From NCBI GenBank assembly GCA_003648455.1, contig QMPG01000004.1, positions 1-29,798 on the forward strand: a stretch of DNA of 29,798 bases, in the 5' to 3' direction. Origin of the DNA: Bacteroidota bacterium (GTDB lineage Bacteria; Bacteroidota; Bacteroidia; Bacteroidales; B39-G9). Of the stretch, positions 28,984 to 29,798 are shown piece by piece; positions within the stretch are counted from its first letter, which is position 1; the number at the start of each line of letters is the position of its first letter. Made by a program: the position numbers and the translations under genes. Under the pieces are notes generated by a model that did not search any database, was not told the DNA's origin, and saw nothing but the letters and a program-made list of their open reading frames with translations.

Positions 28984-29798
28984 ATGCCACTAATAGATGG
29001 AGTTGAAGTATTCAACGACGAAAAATCAGCAAGAGAAATACAGAGACAAGTCAATGCGATTTCTGATCTACCTCAAGATTTAAAGACAGATGTTGATACA
29101 AAAGATATTAATCTTAGTGATGATAATGACAATGTAGATTATAGTATTTTCTTTGATGAGAATGAATTTGGTGAAGGAAATACATTAAATAACAGAAGAG
29201 ATGCTTATGATACTTTCAATGAAATGGATACAATGGAATTCATTCATAGAGGTATTGAAATCATTTCAGATGATGCAACACAGCCTAATGATTCCGGTGA
29301 TGTAATGAAGTTTGTTTCAGACGATGAAACACTTAAAGATGTTCTTGATCAATTGTTTATTAAAAAGTTAGATATGAACAATGAGTTGTGGTCTATCTTT
29401 TATGAGACAGTTAAGATGGGTGATAACTTCTATGAAGTTATTCCAGATGATTATAAAAAACCAAAAGAGATTCGTCGTATCAGATACTTAGAACCTGACA
29501 AAGTTGATAGAATTGAAAAGAACGGAAAACTTTCTCATTTTACTTATAAAGTAACTCGTAATGATAAAGCCAATGATGGTAGTAGAAACGCAGTAAAAGA
29601 AACTATGGAATATAAATTATTTCCTTGGCAGATAATTCATTTCAAAATTGAGAATAAAGTCCATGCACCTTATGGTGGTTCATTACTTGAAGCTGGTGTA
29701 AGAACTTATAGACGACTTGTAATGCTAGAAGATTTAATGCTTGTTTATAGAATAAGTAGAGCACCAGAAAGAAGAGTATTCTATATTGATGTTGGTAA
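28984..29798 (+). CDS. Portal vertex protein (gp20-like), 5' part
   Basis: First 271 codons of a T4-type portal, cut by the window edge. Recognisable segments include MEFIHRGIEIISDDATQP (the gp20 'V..AVDEIVNDA' helix region), FYETVKMGDNFYEVI, EIRRIRYLEPDKVDRI, and the family hallmark EDLMLVYRISRAPERRVFYIDVG at about 249-271, quoted here in part. The portal forms the twelve-subunit ring at one capsid vertex where the terminase docks and the tail joins. The start is supported by AGGAG (28973-28977). Insertions relative to T4 are not obvious in this part. Confidence 0.93.
   Translation, partial: MPLIDGVEVFNDEKSAREIQRQVNAISDLPQDLKTDVDTKDINLSDDNDNVDYSIFFDENEFGEGNTLNNRRDAYDTFNEMDTMEFIHRGIEIISDDATQPNDSGDVMKFVSDDETLKDVLDQLFIKKLDMNNELWSIFYETVKMGDNFYEVIPDDYKKPKEIRRIRYLEPDKVDRIEKNGKLSHFTYKVTRNDKANDGSRNAVKETMEYKLFPWQIIHFKIENKVHAPYGGSLLEAGVRTYRRLVMLEDLMLVYRISRAPERRVFYIDVG

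Overview
The window is a piece of a tailed double-stranded DNA phage genome, probably a large T4-related myovirus infecting a Gram-negative host. The T4-type portal (gp20-like, with the hallmark RISRAPERRVFY stretch), the gp17-like terminase and a probable gp55-like late sigma factor support this. So do signal-peptide and outer-membrane proteins in the lysis genes and two near-consensus sigma-70 promoters. The DNA is visibly AT-rich (about one third G+C by eye) and tightly packed. Most genes overlap by 1-4 bases or abut, and no stretch over 300 bases lacks a gene.

Layout. (1) Positions 1-10346 hold a tandem array of giant tail-fibre or virion-surface genes: the last 9 codons of one, two complete BspA-type leucine-rich-repeat proteins, and a beta-propeller/LamG-like protein. 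The three complete ones share a related N-terminal region, presumably the virion attachment end. (2) Positions 10360-12692 hold the lysis region: a holin-like gene on the + strand, converging through a bidirectional terminator on a minus-strand operon. That operon encodes an amidase-SH3b endolysin, a small conserved-looking protein, an outer-membrane protein built like a miniature trimeric autotransporter, an inner-membrane coiled-coil protein (i-spanin-like) and an FmdB-type zinc ribbon. (3) Positions 12758-15645 hold a Gly-rich small protein, a HAD phosphatase, an HNH endonuclease insertion and a charged helical protein. (4) Positions 15692-17490 hold a Ro60/TROVE-like protein behind its own sigma-70 promoter, and a DUF1599-like protein. 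(5) Positions 17531-22224 hold small unknowns, the sigma-like gene, three tandem paralogues with an HYT...R...E pattern resembling ADP-ribosyltransferase folds, a zinc ribbon, and a probable small terminase subunit. (6) Positions 22214-22749 hold a minus-strand two-gene island (DUF2493/SLOG protein) with a perfect sigma-70 promoter. (7) Positions 22834-25097 hold a tandem 'KNPTS' protein family and a SpoT/MESH1-type HD (p)ppGpp hydrolase. (8) Positions 25123-29798 hold the large terminase, interrupted in its Walker A motif by a LAGLIDADG intein, two small unknowns, and the start of the portal gene.

How it may fit together. Many otherwise unrelated accessory proteins (HAD, ART-like trio, KNPTS family, HD hydrolase, helical proteins) begin with a short leader of the type M-x-[LI]-x-x-[IL]-[LI]-x-E. 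The leader usually ends in an (L/I)-x-E tripeptide like the T4 prohead-protease site. T4 internal proteins and Alt carry such capsid-targeting leaders, are packaged in the head and are injected with DNA. I infer that this window encodes a set of head-packaged, injected effectors. The Ro60-like protein lacks this leader and has its own host-type promoter, which suggests action early in the infected cell. No tRNA, CRISPR array, insertion sequence or origin was recognised.
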